Shown: positions 7,583 to 15,113 of the stretch, in pieces | How positions within the stretch are numbered: position 1 is the first letter of the stretch | Layout: each line of letters starts with the position of its first letter | Program-made: the position numbers and the translations under genes | From: an uncultured Acholeplasmatales bacterium | GTDB lineage: Bacteria; Bacillota_I; Bacilli_A; Acholeplasmatales; Anaeroplasmataceae | Direction: 5' to 3' | Length of the DNA stretch: 40,626 nucleotides | Assembly (NCBI GenBank): GCA_944324725.1 | Contig: CALUXJ010000005.1 | Location: 1 to 40,626, forward strand | The notes under the pieces: model-generated | Told to the model about the DNA's origin: nothing | Seen by the model: only the letters and a program-made list of their open reading frames with translations | Databases searched by the model: none

Positions 7583-9439
7583 TTACCACCTCTTAATATC
7601 ACTTGGCATCCGATAGTCGCCTCGAGGCGCCAAAGAAACATTTAAAATTTTTGGTCCATCTGGCGTAGCCTGACGTTTAAATTGTTGGGTGAAGAATCTA
7701 AAGAAGAAGTTTTTAACATATTTTTGTGCTTCCTCTTCTTTTATAGTAAAGGCTTCTTGAAGTAAATAAACTAATCGCTCCTCACTATCACCACAATTTA
7801 GATATCTATATAATATATAGTCATTTATTTCATATTTTCCGATACTATCTTCTGTTTTTTGATCACTACCTAAAAGTTCGGGCGAAATAGGTGTATCAAT
7901 AATATCGTTAAGAGTAGCAGCTATATTCTTAAATTTGGTTAAAGCATAATACTTAATCATAAATCTCACTAATGTTTTAGGAATGCCAGCATTTATACCA
8001 TACATAGACATTTGATCACCATTATACGTACACCAACCAAGGGCTAGCTCAGACATATCACCTGTACCTAAAACTAAACCATTAAACTTATTAGCCAAAT
8101 CCATAAGAATCAAAGTTCTAATACGAGCTTGGACATTTTCATAAGTTACATCTTTAACATTTGGGTCATGATCAATATCTTTAAAATGTTGTAAAACGGC
8201 TTCCTTAATAGGTTTTTCTAGGACAGTTAGACCTAAAGCCTCCATCATATTAGTAGCGTTATTTTTCGTTCGACTAGAAGTTCCCATTCCTGGCATTGTA
8301 ACAGCAATAATACCAGATAATGGTAAATTCAAATGTTTGAAGGCTTCTACAGCTACTAGAAGAGCAAGTGTTGAATCTAGACCACCACTAACCCCAATAA
8401 CTAATGTTTTAACGCCTGTATGTTTTAGTCTTTTATAAAGAGCGTACTCTTGCAAGCTAGCAATTTTATTAAAGGCGTCAAGCTCATTGGTTTTTGGAAC
8501 AAATGGTGTATTATCAATGGCATTTTCAAATTGATAGTTTTCACTTTCTAGCAAAGTAAAATCAACCTCTTGATATTTAAAATCAATCGCTAAATCATCA
8601 TGCATATCTGTTTGATTACGTCTAGCAAATTCAATCATCTTAATATCAATATCAGCGTAAATTATCTCTGAATCCATTGAGAAGTTTTCTGTTTCTTTGA
8701 CTAAACTGCCACAACAAGCCACAATATTATGTCCACTATAAACTGTATCACTCGTTGATTCATTAACTCCAGCTGAAGCATAAATATATGCCCCACAATT
8801 ACGTCTAGAATTTTCTAAAACTGTATTTCTTCTTATTTCAGCCTTACCTAAAACTTCATTAGAGGCTGATAAATTAATTGTCATATTAGCTCCACACAAA
8901 GCTAGGTTATTAGCTGGAGTTATACTAGACCACATATCCTCACAAATTTCAATACCAAAATGAATATTATGCTCCCATTCATGGAATAAAATTTGCCCAA
9001 GAGGATAATAAGCTCCATTAATATAAATATTTGTAGTTGAAATATTACGGGCAGATTTAAACCATCTTTTCTCATAAAACTCATGGTTATTAGGAATAGT
9101 TCTTTTAGGTACAACACCTAAAATATGATGCTTTTGAATGACAATAGCCGCATTAATTAAAGAACCCTCACAAACTAATGGAGCTCCTAAAACAACAATT
9201 CCCTTATTCATGTTGTTAATACAAAAATATTCAATTGCAGCATAAACATCATCTAAAAGGCTATCCTGATAAAAAAAGTCTCCACACGTATAACCACTGA
9301 TACAAAGTTCAGGAAAAACTGTAATACTACTTTTGGCCTCATTAGCCAATTTAACAATTTCTTTAATGTTGTAATTAGGATTACCAACTTCTAAAGTCGG
9401 AGTGACACATGCCACTTTAATAAAGCCATTCTTTAACAT
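7583..9439 (-). CDS. nadE: Glutamine-dependent NAD synthetase
   Basis: 618 residues with two fused domains. Residues 1 to about 290 form a nitrilase-fold glutaminase with the Glu-Lys-Cys triad in FPELCISGY, VVPKRTIPN and GIEICEDMW. The C-terminal part is the synthetase, with PP-loop GVSGGLDSTLALLVAVEA and GTGDMSELALGWCTYNGDQ. It amidates deamido-NAD using glutamine, the last step of NAD synthesis. Directly upstream is nadD, which makes the substrate, sharing a TAATG stop/start; the two genes thus form a minimal deamido-NAD to NAD unit. Confidence 0.96.
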   Translation of the reverse strand: MLKNGFIKVACVTPTLEVGNPNYNIKEIVKLANEAKSSITVFPELCISGYTCGDFFYQDSLLDDVYAAIEYFCINNMNKGIVVLGAPLVCEGSLINAAIVIQKHHILGVVPKRTIPNNHEFYEKRWFKSARNISTTNIYINGAYYPLGQILFHEWEHNIHFGIEICEDMWSSITPANNLALCGANMTINLSASNEVLGKAEIRRNTVLENSRRNCGAYIYASAGVNESTSDTVYSGHNIVACCGSLVKETENFSMDSEIIYADIDIKMIEFARRNQTDMHDDLAIDFKYQEVDFTLLESENYQFENAIDNTPFVPKTNELDAFNKIASLQEYALYKRLKHTGVKTLVIGVSGGLDSTLALLVAVEAFKHLNLPLSGIIAVTMPGMGTSSRTKNNATNMMEALGLTVLEKPIKEAVLQHFKDIDHDPNVKDVTYENVQARIRTLILMDLANKFNGLVLGTGDMSELALGWCTYNGDQMSMYGINAGIPKTLVRFMIKYYALTKFKNIAATLNDIIDTPISPELLGSDQKTEDSIGKYEINDYILYRYLNCGDSEERLVYLLQEAFTIKEEEAQKYVKNFFFRFFTQQFKRQATPDGPKILNVSLAPRGDYRMPSDIKRW

Positions 9440-9996
9440 TATTTCACCTCATATAGTTTATGTTCTTTAATATAGGAGTATATTGCTGGTAATAACCAGT
9501 CTTTATACTTATCAACATCTTCTCTTACCTTGGTAGAAGATATTTCATTATGCATTTCAATAACCGCAAAATTGCTTTGGTAAGGGCCAAATTGGCTAAA
9601 GTCAATTGCGTCGGTTGGCCGTTTAACCACTAAAAACTTAAAATCCTTAATTAAATTAGCAAAATTAAGCCATAAAGGCATTTGATGCAAATTATCACTA
9701 CCAATTAAAAAATAAATTTCTTGATCATATTTTTTAAAGTCTGTCAGCAACTTATATGTACCCTCATACTTAGGAATATTAAACTCATAGGTTGATATTT
9801 CCACATCTGCAAATTCCAGTTTAAGCATATTAAATCTATCCCTATCACTCGCTAAATTATGTTTCCAGGTATAATTTTTGCTAGATACTGGCACAATGAC
9901 TATCTTAGCATCAGGATATTTACTTTTTATTAGATTAACAAGGCTCAAATGAGCCTTAGTTGGCGGATTAAACGAACCACCAAAAATTATCAGCAT
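9439..9996 (-). CDS. nadD: Nicotinate-nucleotide adenylyltransferase
   Basis: 185 residues. The nucleotidyltransferase signature GGSFNPPTKAHL is near the N-terminus and the ISSTKVRED motif near the end, both expected for NadD. It makes deamido-NAD from nicotinate mononucleotide and ATP. I prefer the ATG at 9996 over the GTG at 10008, since the GTG lies in the GTGGGTG Shine-Dalgarno-like stretch. The HD-domain gene yqeK, often next to nadD, is not here; nadE follows instead. It is divergent from plsC across a gap of 87 bp. Confidence 0.93.
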   Translation of the reverse strand: MLIIFGGSFNPPTKAHLSLVNLIKSKYPDAKIVIVPVSSKNYTWKHNLASDRDRFNMLKLEFADVEISTYEFNIPKYEGTYKLLTDFKKYDQEIYFLIGSDNLHQMPLWLNFANLIKDFKFLVVKRPTDAIDFSQFGPYQSNFAVIEMHNEISSTKVREDVDKYKDWLLPAIYSYIKEHKLYEVK

Positions 9997-10083
9997 AAAA
10001 ACACCCACTTTGTATTATTTTAACATATTTTTACTAGTTTTGAAACTCATTTTATGTTATCATTACAAAGAGGTGGGTTATTA

Positions 10084-10854
10084 ATGATTGATGAAAAGCA
10101 ATTAGAGCTTGAAGATGAAAAAAATGAGTATCAGAATGGTTTTAAACCTAGGGAAGTTGTTTTAAAACCAGACTATCCATTTTATAATCATAATATATTT
10201 TTTGTTTTTGTTTCTAAAATAGTCTTGCTTTTAACAATTATAGGTTGTACGTTTGCTAAATATCTTTTATGGGGATTTCGTATAACAGGTAAAAAGAATA
10301 TTAAAGGAATTAAAGGTGCCATTACTATTTCAAACCATTGTCTTATTCAAGATGCCTTTATAAATGTGCCAACTTTTTTTCCTAAAAAGGTTTATGTCAC
10401 TATGTTACAAAGCAATTTAGGCTTTGGCTTTGCTAGTCGCTATTTACGTTTTTGTGGAGCAGTACCTATTCCAACTGACCAAAAATTAATGATAAGATTT
10501 TTACGTGATACAAAAAAGGAATTAACTAAAAATCAATTTATTCATATTTATCCTGAAGCACATTTAATACCTTATTGTGATCACATCCGTAAATTTATGC
10601 CAGGTGCTTTCCATATCGCTTATGCTGCTAAGGTGCCTATTATTCCTATTTGCATCACCTTCCATAAGCCTAAAGGCTTTTATTTTTGGAAGAAAAAACC
10701 AATGGTTAAACAAAATATTTTAAAGCCTTATTATCCTGATTATTCTTTACCTAAAAAAGAATGCATTACTAAAATGTGTGAAGATTTACAAAAAACAATT
10801 ACTGATTATTTTAATGCACACTCTGATTATGTAAGAGAGGTAGGCAATGAATAA
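10084..10854 (+). CDS. PlsC-like 1-acylglycerol-3-phosphate acyltransferase
   Basis: 256 residues. A hydrophobic segment (FFVFVSKIVLLLTIIGCTF) near residue 35-60 anchors it in the membrane. The acyltransferase HX4D motif is present as NHCLIQD, and block III reads YPEAHLIPY in place of the usual FPEGTR, so the substrate site may differ from standard PlsC. The family transfers a fatty acyl group to lysophosphatidate. I choose the ATG at 10084, preceded by AAAGAGGTGGG, over an ATG ten codons earlier that has no Shine-Dalgarno. The gene overlaps proC by 8 bp. Confidence 0.85.
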   Translation: MIDEKQLELEDEKNEYQNGFKPREVVLKPDYPFYNHNIFFVFVSKIVLLLTIIGCTFAKYLLWGFRITGKKNIKGIKGAITISNHCLIQDAFINVPTFFPKKVYVTMLQSNLGFGFASRYLRFCGAVPIPTDQKLMIRFLRDTKKELTKNQFIHIYPEAHLIPYCDHIRKFMPGAFHIAYAAKVPIIPICITFHKPKGFYFWKKKPMVKQNILKPYYPDYSLPKKECITKMCEDLQKTITDYFNAHSDYVREVGNE

Positions 10855-11620
10855 AAAAATAGGTTTTATTGGCTTTGGAAATATTGCTAGTATGTTAACT
10901 GAAGGTTTAATTAGAAGCAAAGCTATTGCACCAACTAATATCTTGGCTAATGCTCGCAATTACCAAAGGCTTGAACAAAATTGTCAAAAATATCAAATCA
11001 CGCCTTTAGCTAATAAAGAGGAATTAATTAGTCAGGCTGATATCATTGTTATAGCTGTTAAACCAACTGACTTTGCTGATATTAAGCCATTTTTAATTGA
11101 CTTACCAGCAACTAAATTTGTTGTTTCTCTAATTTCTGGACTCCCAGAAAAAGAATACCAAGCATTAGGAAGTACAAAATTAATTAATGCTATACCTAAT
11201 GTTTGTATTAGTGTAGCGAAAGGAATATTTATTACTAATCAAGCACACAACTTAACAGATGCTGATTTAGCAACCTTTACCACTATCTTTAGTAAAGTTG
11301 GACAAATTTATTATGTTCCTAGTAGTGTTTTAGCAATTGCTAGCACAATTGCTGGCTGCACACCTGCTTATGCAGCTATGTTTTGTGAAGCCTTAAGCGA
11401 GGCAGCTGTCAACTTTGGCCTTGACCGCACTACTTCTTATCAGATGATTAGCCAGATGCTTATAGGAACAGCGAATATGATACAACAGGGTCTACACCCT
11501 GCTCAAGTGAAAGATTTAGTAGCTTCGCCTAAAGGTTCTACTATTAAGGGAATTATTTCCCTCGAAGAATCCGGATTTAGGTCTGAGGTAATTAAGGCTA
11601 TCGAAGAAACTCAAAAATAG
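10847..11620 (+). CDS. proC: Pyrroline-5-carboxylate reductase
   Basis: 257 residues. The Rossmann start KIGFIGFGNIASMLTEGLI is followed by IVIAVKPTDF and the family-specific C-terminal block LVASPKGSTIKGI with ALSEAAVNFGL ahead of it. It reduces P5C to proline with NAD(P)H. The start codon overlaps the acyltransferase end, giving a two-gene unit closed by a terminator. A ComER-like relative lies near nadD in B. subtilis, so an older synteny is possible, but the motifs fit a working ProC. Confidence 0.93.
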   Translation: MNKKIGFIGFGNIASMLTEGLIRSKAIAPTNILANARNYQRLEQNCQKYQITPLANKEELISQADIIVIAVKPTDFADIKPFLIDLPATKFVVSLISGLPEKEYQALGSTKLINAIPNVCISVAKGIFITNQAHNLTDADLATFTTIFSKVGQIYYVPSSVLAIASTIAGCTPAYAAMFCEALSEAAVNFGLDRTTSYQMISQMLIGTANMIQQGLHPAQVKDLVASPKGSTIKGIISLEESGFRSEVIKAIEETQK

Positions 11621-11623
11621 TAA

Positions 11624-11655
11624 GTTGTTGCCTAAGCAACAGCTTTTTTATTTTT
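11624..11655 (+). terminator. Terminator of plsC-proC
   Basis: GTTGTTGC (11624-11631) pairs with GCAACAGC (11636-11643) across a CTAA loop, with one G-U pair, followed by TTTTTTATTTTT. It starts three bases after the proC stop. Confidence 0.9.
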
Positions 11656-11735
11656 AGTCAATTTTTAATGAAAAAAGCTTAAATTTTACCTACTTATTAA
11701 AAGAAAATTTGAAAAATTAAGTAAAACTATTCAAT

Positions 11736-11905
11736 TCAATATTTATAACGCAAGCATAACTGTATTTTGATTAAAGACATATACCGATAGAATGTCAAAT
11801 TAGATAAATTGAATTTATTTTTGACTTCTTCACTATATAATTTGCCTTCAATTAAAATACAAATAATCATGTATATTATTATTTCGTTTTTAGTTCTATT
11901 TTTTT
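11736..11905 (-). pseudogene. Relic of an HTH-type regulator
   Basis: The frame encodes roughly 55 residues that read like an N-terminal helix-turn-helix (NEIIIYMIICILIEG then YSEEVKNKFNLSNLTFYRY), ending at a TGA stop soon after. This resembles the DNA-binding start of HTH type-11/WYL-like regulators. There is no sensible start codon of its own: upstream the frame runs into the transposase fragment at an A7 tract (899-905 of the 11 kb region). I read it as a truncated gene joined to the insertion-sequence relic. It might instead be chance coding; low certainty. Confidence 0.35.
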
Positions 11906-12087
11906 GAACCTCGCACCATATTTTTGCCTTTAGTTTTAAATGACTCAATCCCATGTTCTCGATATTGACGGTTTATTCGGTTAACAACTGATTCACAAAC
12001 TTTAAATTTTTTACTAATTGATGAAATTGAATCACCGACTTCATACATTGTAATTATTTTTAGTTTATCTTCTAACTTTAATTTCAT
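11896..12087 (-). pseudogene. Truncated IS3-family transposase OrfA
   Basis: 63 residues: MKLKLEDKLKIITMYEVGD then SISSISKKFKVCESVVNRINRQYREHGIESF, a helix-turn-helix of the IS3/IS150 OrfA type (about 170 residues when complete). It stops at a TAG after GSKK, in an A7 stretch. The start is preceded by an unusual run of nine G (12091-12099 as C on the plus strand). Only the first third of OrfA remains. Confidence 0.7.
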
Positions 12088-12146
12088 AAACCCCCCCCCA
12101 TAAGTCTTTCTAGTATTTTCTACTAGTCCAACTTTTGGGGTTCACT
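11896..12146 (-). mobile_element. IS3-family element, one end only
   Basis: A terminal inverted repeat reading TGAACCCCAAAAGTTGGAC on the minus strand lies at 12126-12144. This is the kind of end seen in the IS150 group of IS3-family elements. About 40 bp inside it starts a transposase OrfA reading frame on the same strand. After about 250 bp the element stops; no OrfB and no second inverted repeat were seen. The element is therefore a dead fragment. Confidence 0.7.
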
Positions 12147-12590
12147 ATAGGATATAACCTTTCTTTTTTTTGCTTATTTACCAAAACAACCTGCAAACCA
12201 TATTGCTTCAAATTTAGAAAAATAGTTTTAGAATTATGTAACTTACCATTTTTCAAACTCAATCATACGTAACTCTTCTAATCATATTTATAATCTTTTT
12301 TGTACAACAAAGTCCCTTCCAAGTGATTTATTTTAAATTTTTGATAGATTCCATTTACAAAAGAGAGATGCCCTTTTATTTACAAAAGGATAGTTGCAAA
12401 AAGAACCGAGCTACTTTTTTTGGAATCTTTTCCTTTAATACCATATTATTCTTAAAGAACATCTTATGGTTTTTTAGCCATAAGAGTATCATTTCTAATT
12501 TTAAATTAAGGCTATTAGATATTGTTATTGGTATTTTAATTAAGTCATTAGACCCACTGAGCATATAGAGTTTATTGGTCAGTTGAAGCG
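12147..12590. other. Gene-poor junction between IS end and tRNA-Lys
   Basis: About 440 bp with no gene I can support. Overlapping open frames of 81 codons (plus, 12323-12568) and 62 codons (minus, 12376-12564) have low-complexity Lys/Phe/Ile content and no Shine-Dalgarno. On the minus strand a start-less frame from about 12250 to the IS end (LKNGKLHNSKTIFLNL then KQYGLQVVLVNKQ) may be a gene remnant cut by the IS insertion. A 10-bp match to the tRNA-Lys gene, GACCCACTGA, lies at 12551-12560. Confidence 0.4.
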
Positions 12591-12623
12591 AAAAAAAAGA
12601 AAACTGACTCGAACAGTTTTCTT
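12591..12623 (-). terminator. Terminator of tRNA-Lys
   Basis: On the minus strand AAGAAAACTG (from 12614-12623) pairs with CAGTTTTCTT (from 12597-12606) over 10 bp with a 7-nt loop, followed by eight T in all. It lies about 40 bp past the tRNA 3' end. Confidence 0.88.
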
Positions 12624-12663
12624 AATTATATTGATTTTACAACCAAATTTAACACTAAATTAA

Positions 12664-12739
12664 TGGTGGACCCTAAGAGACTCGAACTCTTGACCCACTG
12701 ATTAAGAGTCAGTTGCTCTACCAACTGAGCTAAGGGTCC
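12664..12739 (-). tRNA. tRNA-Lys (anticodon CTT)
   Basis: 76 nt with encoded CCA. Acceptor GGACCCT pairs with AGGGTCC, the D arm has AGCTCAGTTGGTAGAGC, the anticodon arm ACTGA-CTCTTAA-TCAGT gives anticodon CTT (codon AAG), and the T arm carries GTTCGAG. It stands alone, with its own promoter and terminator. Confidence 0.96.
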
Positions 12740-12757
12740 AACTAACTTGCAAGATGT

Positions 12758-12786
12758 ATTATAACAAAACATATTCATCATTGCAA
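12758..12786 (-). promoter_or_regulatory. tRNA-Lys promoter
   Basis: On the minus strand TTGCAA (12781-12786) and TATAAT (12758-12763) are spaced by exactly 17 bp, and the tRNA starts 18 bp after the -10 box. A TTGCAAG inverted repeat (12746-12752 and 12781-12787) brackets the promoter. Confidence 0.85.
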
Positions 12787-12810
12787 GTATTTTTTTTAAT
12801 TTGTTCTAAA

Positions 12811-13725
12811 TTATTGCCATAGAATTTCTGGATAGACACCTTGGGCTTTTAATTCAGCAATTGATTTAACTACTTCTGGTTTATCTTCTTTATAAGTTAC
12901 ACCAAACCATTTAGCTGAAGTTGATAAAACTGTAACATCACATTTATTACTCTTAATTAAAGTATCAATAAATGTTGGAATATAAAATTCACTAGAAATT
13001 AAATCTTGTGTGTTATTTAAGAATTCCTTAAAGCCTTTTTCTAAATATGGGAAGATTTCTGGTGTTAAGCCCCAAAAATTCATAGAAACTAAAGTATCAC
13101 CTTTAATATCGTGCCAAGCACCATTTAATTCGTATGTACCATCATTACCTTTGTGTTTAATGTTTTTTGTTTCATTGATATCTGTTAAGAAACCATTTTG
13201 ATCGGCTACACAAACACCGCGAGTTACTGTACCATTTTCAGTTAATGTCTTATTTAATTCATAGCCAACCATTGCAAAATGCATTTTGCCATCAGCCGCA
13301 TGTGGTGTTACTAAAAAATCATGAATCTTTTTAAAAGCATCTCTTCCATAAAAATCATCAGAATTAATAACACAGAATGGTTTTTTGATGACATCCTTGC
13401 AACATAATAAAGCATGAGCTGTACCCCAAGGCTTTACTCTAGTAGCATCTACCTTATAACCTTCTGGTAATTTATCAAGTTCTTGGTAAACATAAGATAC
13501 TTTGAAATGTTTTTCTACTCTTTTGCCAACCTGACTGATAAAATCATCAGCAATGGCCTTTTTAATTATGAAGACTACTTCATCAAAGTCTTCTCTTAAC
13601 GCATCAAACATGGAAAAATCAATTATTTTATCGCCTGCGTTATCAATTGAATCCATTTGTTTTAAGCCACCATAACGACTTCCCATTCCAGCCGCTAAAA
13701 TGACTAACGTTGGTTTAATATTCAT
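12811..13725 (-). CDS. Sugar-phosphate nucleotidyltransferase (NTP_transferase fold)
   Basis: 304 residues. The pyrophosphorylase signature is at the N-terminus (LVILAAGMGSRYGGLKQMD), with a VINSDDFYG metal site near residue 120 and VTRGVCVAD / LNGAWHDIKGDTLVSMNFWG further on. Such proteins activate a sugar 1-phosphate with a nucleoside triphosphate; the exact sugar cannot be read from sequence. It differs from classic GalU and resembles orphan nucleotidyltransferases found in gut bacteria. A GAGGAGTTTATAAT leader gives the ATG at 13725. It follows the GH28 gene by about 55 bp on the same strand with no terminator between, so it is probably the last gene of that operon. Confidence 0.78.
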   Translation of the reverse strand: MNIKPTLVILAAGMGSRYGGLKQMDSIDNAGDKIIDFSMFDALREDFDEVVFIIKKAIADDFISQVGKRVEKHFKVSYVYQELDKLPEGYKVDATRVKPWGTAHALLCCKDVIKKPFCVINSDDFYGRDAFKKIHDFLVTPHAADGKMHFAMVGYELNKTLTENGTVTRGVCVADQNGFLTDINETKNIKHKGNDGTYELNGAWHDIKGDTLVSMNFWGLTPEIFPYLEKGFKEFLNNTQDLISSEFYIPTFIDTLIKSNKCDVTVLSTSAKWFGVTYKEDKPEVVKSIAELKAQGVYPEILWQ

Positions 13726-13781
13726 ATTATAAACTCCTCTTCTATTTAATTTTACTACTATTAACTTTCTTTTACAATTAA

Positions 13782-15113
13782 TTAAAGTGTGATAATGTTT
13801 ACATTATCATATTTTATATTGGCTGTATTTATTTCTTTAATCCCTTGCTTAGCATAAATGGTGACATTTTTAAAAGTGATATGATTGATTGGCTTTTCTT
13901 CTAAACCAGTTAAACTTATTGCCATCTTTGCATTAGCACAATATAAATTTTCAATCACAATATCTCTAAATTCCGGAATATCATCCAATTTAATTTGCTC
14001 TACTACATCACGTGATTCATTTTCCATCCGGTAAAGTTCATAACCACAGGTCATAATTATTGCTTCATTAATAATATCATACATGTAGGTATCTTTAATA
14101 TTAATATTAGCAACGACACCACCACGTCCTATTTGCGTTTTAAAACGCAAGCCAATATCTGTTCCTACAAAAACATTATTACTAGCTAAAACATCATATA
14201 CTCCGCGTGACATTTCACTACCTATTACTATGCCGCCGTGAGCATTATACACTTTATTTCCCTTAATGACAACACTTTTAGTAGGAATTGGTGTTAATCT
14301 TGCTTCTCTATTTTTGCCAGACTTTAAGCAAATACCATCATCACCAACGCTAATGATATTATCTTTAATTAGAACATTTTGACAAGATTCAATATCAATA
14401 CCATCCCCATTTTGGGCATATGATTCATTAAAGATATAACAATCTTTAATAGTTAAATTATTAGTGTAAAGCGGATGAATAGTCCAAGCTGGACTATTTC
14501 TAAAGGTTGTCTTTTCTAAGATGACATTTTCGCATTTAACTAAAGACACAAAAACTGGGCGAAAATAATCATAATTATTAGCATATTTAGTTAAGTTTTC
14601 TTGTGTTGGAAGTGGTTCATCGCCTTGAAGAGCTAATTCATAACTACTCTTAGTCGGGTACCATATTCCGCCCTCTTTAGTAGGAATAATGGTATCTTTT
14701 TCTTTAGCTAGACAAACATTATTAAAAAACTTATCCGTTACTTTAAATTTTTTAAGTGGTCGCCAATTAAAACCATCACCATCAAGAATGCCTTCCCCAA
14801 TTATACCAATATTTTTTGCCTCATAAGCACTTATCGGGGAAACAGCTCTTATTCTTTTAACGCCCTCATATTCCGTGATTTTGAGTGGGTACCATTCTTT
14901 AACCTTTTTAAAAAGAACTACTGTTCCTTTCTTAGTTTTAAGACATACATTAGACTTTAAAACTATAGGTTTAGAAATGTAAAAACCACTTGGAACTAAT
15001 ACATACCCTCCGCCTGCATTAGCACACTTATCAATGGCTTTTTGAATGGCATTTTCCTTGTCATTTTCATAATCAATTGTAATCGTTAAATCCTTAAATT
15101 TAATTTTTTCCAT
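13782..15113 (-). CDS. GH28 polygalacturonase, cytoplasmic
   Basis: 443 residues of right-handed parallel beta-helix. The GH28 catalytic blocks appear in order: NGDGIDIE (family NTD block), ISVGDDGICLKSG (Asp pair), YNAHGGIVIGSE (His block) and DIGLRFKTQIGRGG (RxK). It hydrolyses galacturonic acid linkages in pectin; with no signal peptide it should act inside the cell on imported oligogalacturonides, probably from the chain end. Its start overlaps the end of the propeller gene by 14 bp, so the two are likely coupled. GH28 members acting on rhamnogalacturonan or xylogalacturonan cannot be excluded. Confidence 0.9.
   Translation of the reverse strand: MEKIKFKDLTITIDYENDKENAIQKAIDKCANAGGGYVLVPSGFYISKPIVLKSNVCLKTKKGTVVLFKKVKEWYPLKITEYEGVKRIRAVSPISAYEAKNIGIIGEGILDGDGFNWRPLKKFKVTDKFFNNVCLAKEKDTIIPTKEGGIWYPTKSSYELALQGDEPLPTQENLTKYANNYDYFRPVFVSLVKCENVILEKTTFRNSPAWTIHPLYTNNLTIKDCYIFNESYAQNGDGIDIESCQNVLIKDNIISVGDDGICLKSGKNREARLTPIPTKSVVIKGNKVYNAHGGIVIGSEMSRGVYDVLASNNVFVGTDIGLRFKTQIGRGGVVANINIKDTYMYDIINEAIIMTCGYELYRMENESRDVVEQIKLDDIPEFRDIVIENLYCANAKMAISLTGLEEKPINHITFKNVTIYAKQGIKEINTANIKYDNVNIITL

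Noticed and set aside
8920-9117. Minus-strand small frame inside nadE
   Set aside because: Out-of-frame shadow of the nitrilase domain.
12323-12568. Open frames on both strands between the IS end and tRNA-Lys
   Set aside because: Low-complexity Phe/Ile/Lys content, mutual antisense overlap, no ribosome binding site, no family match.
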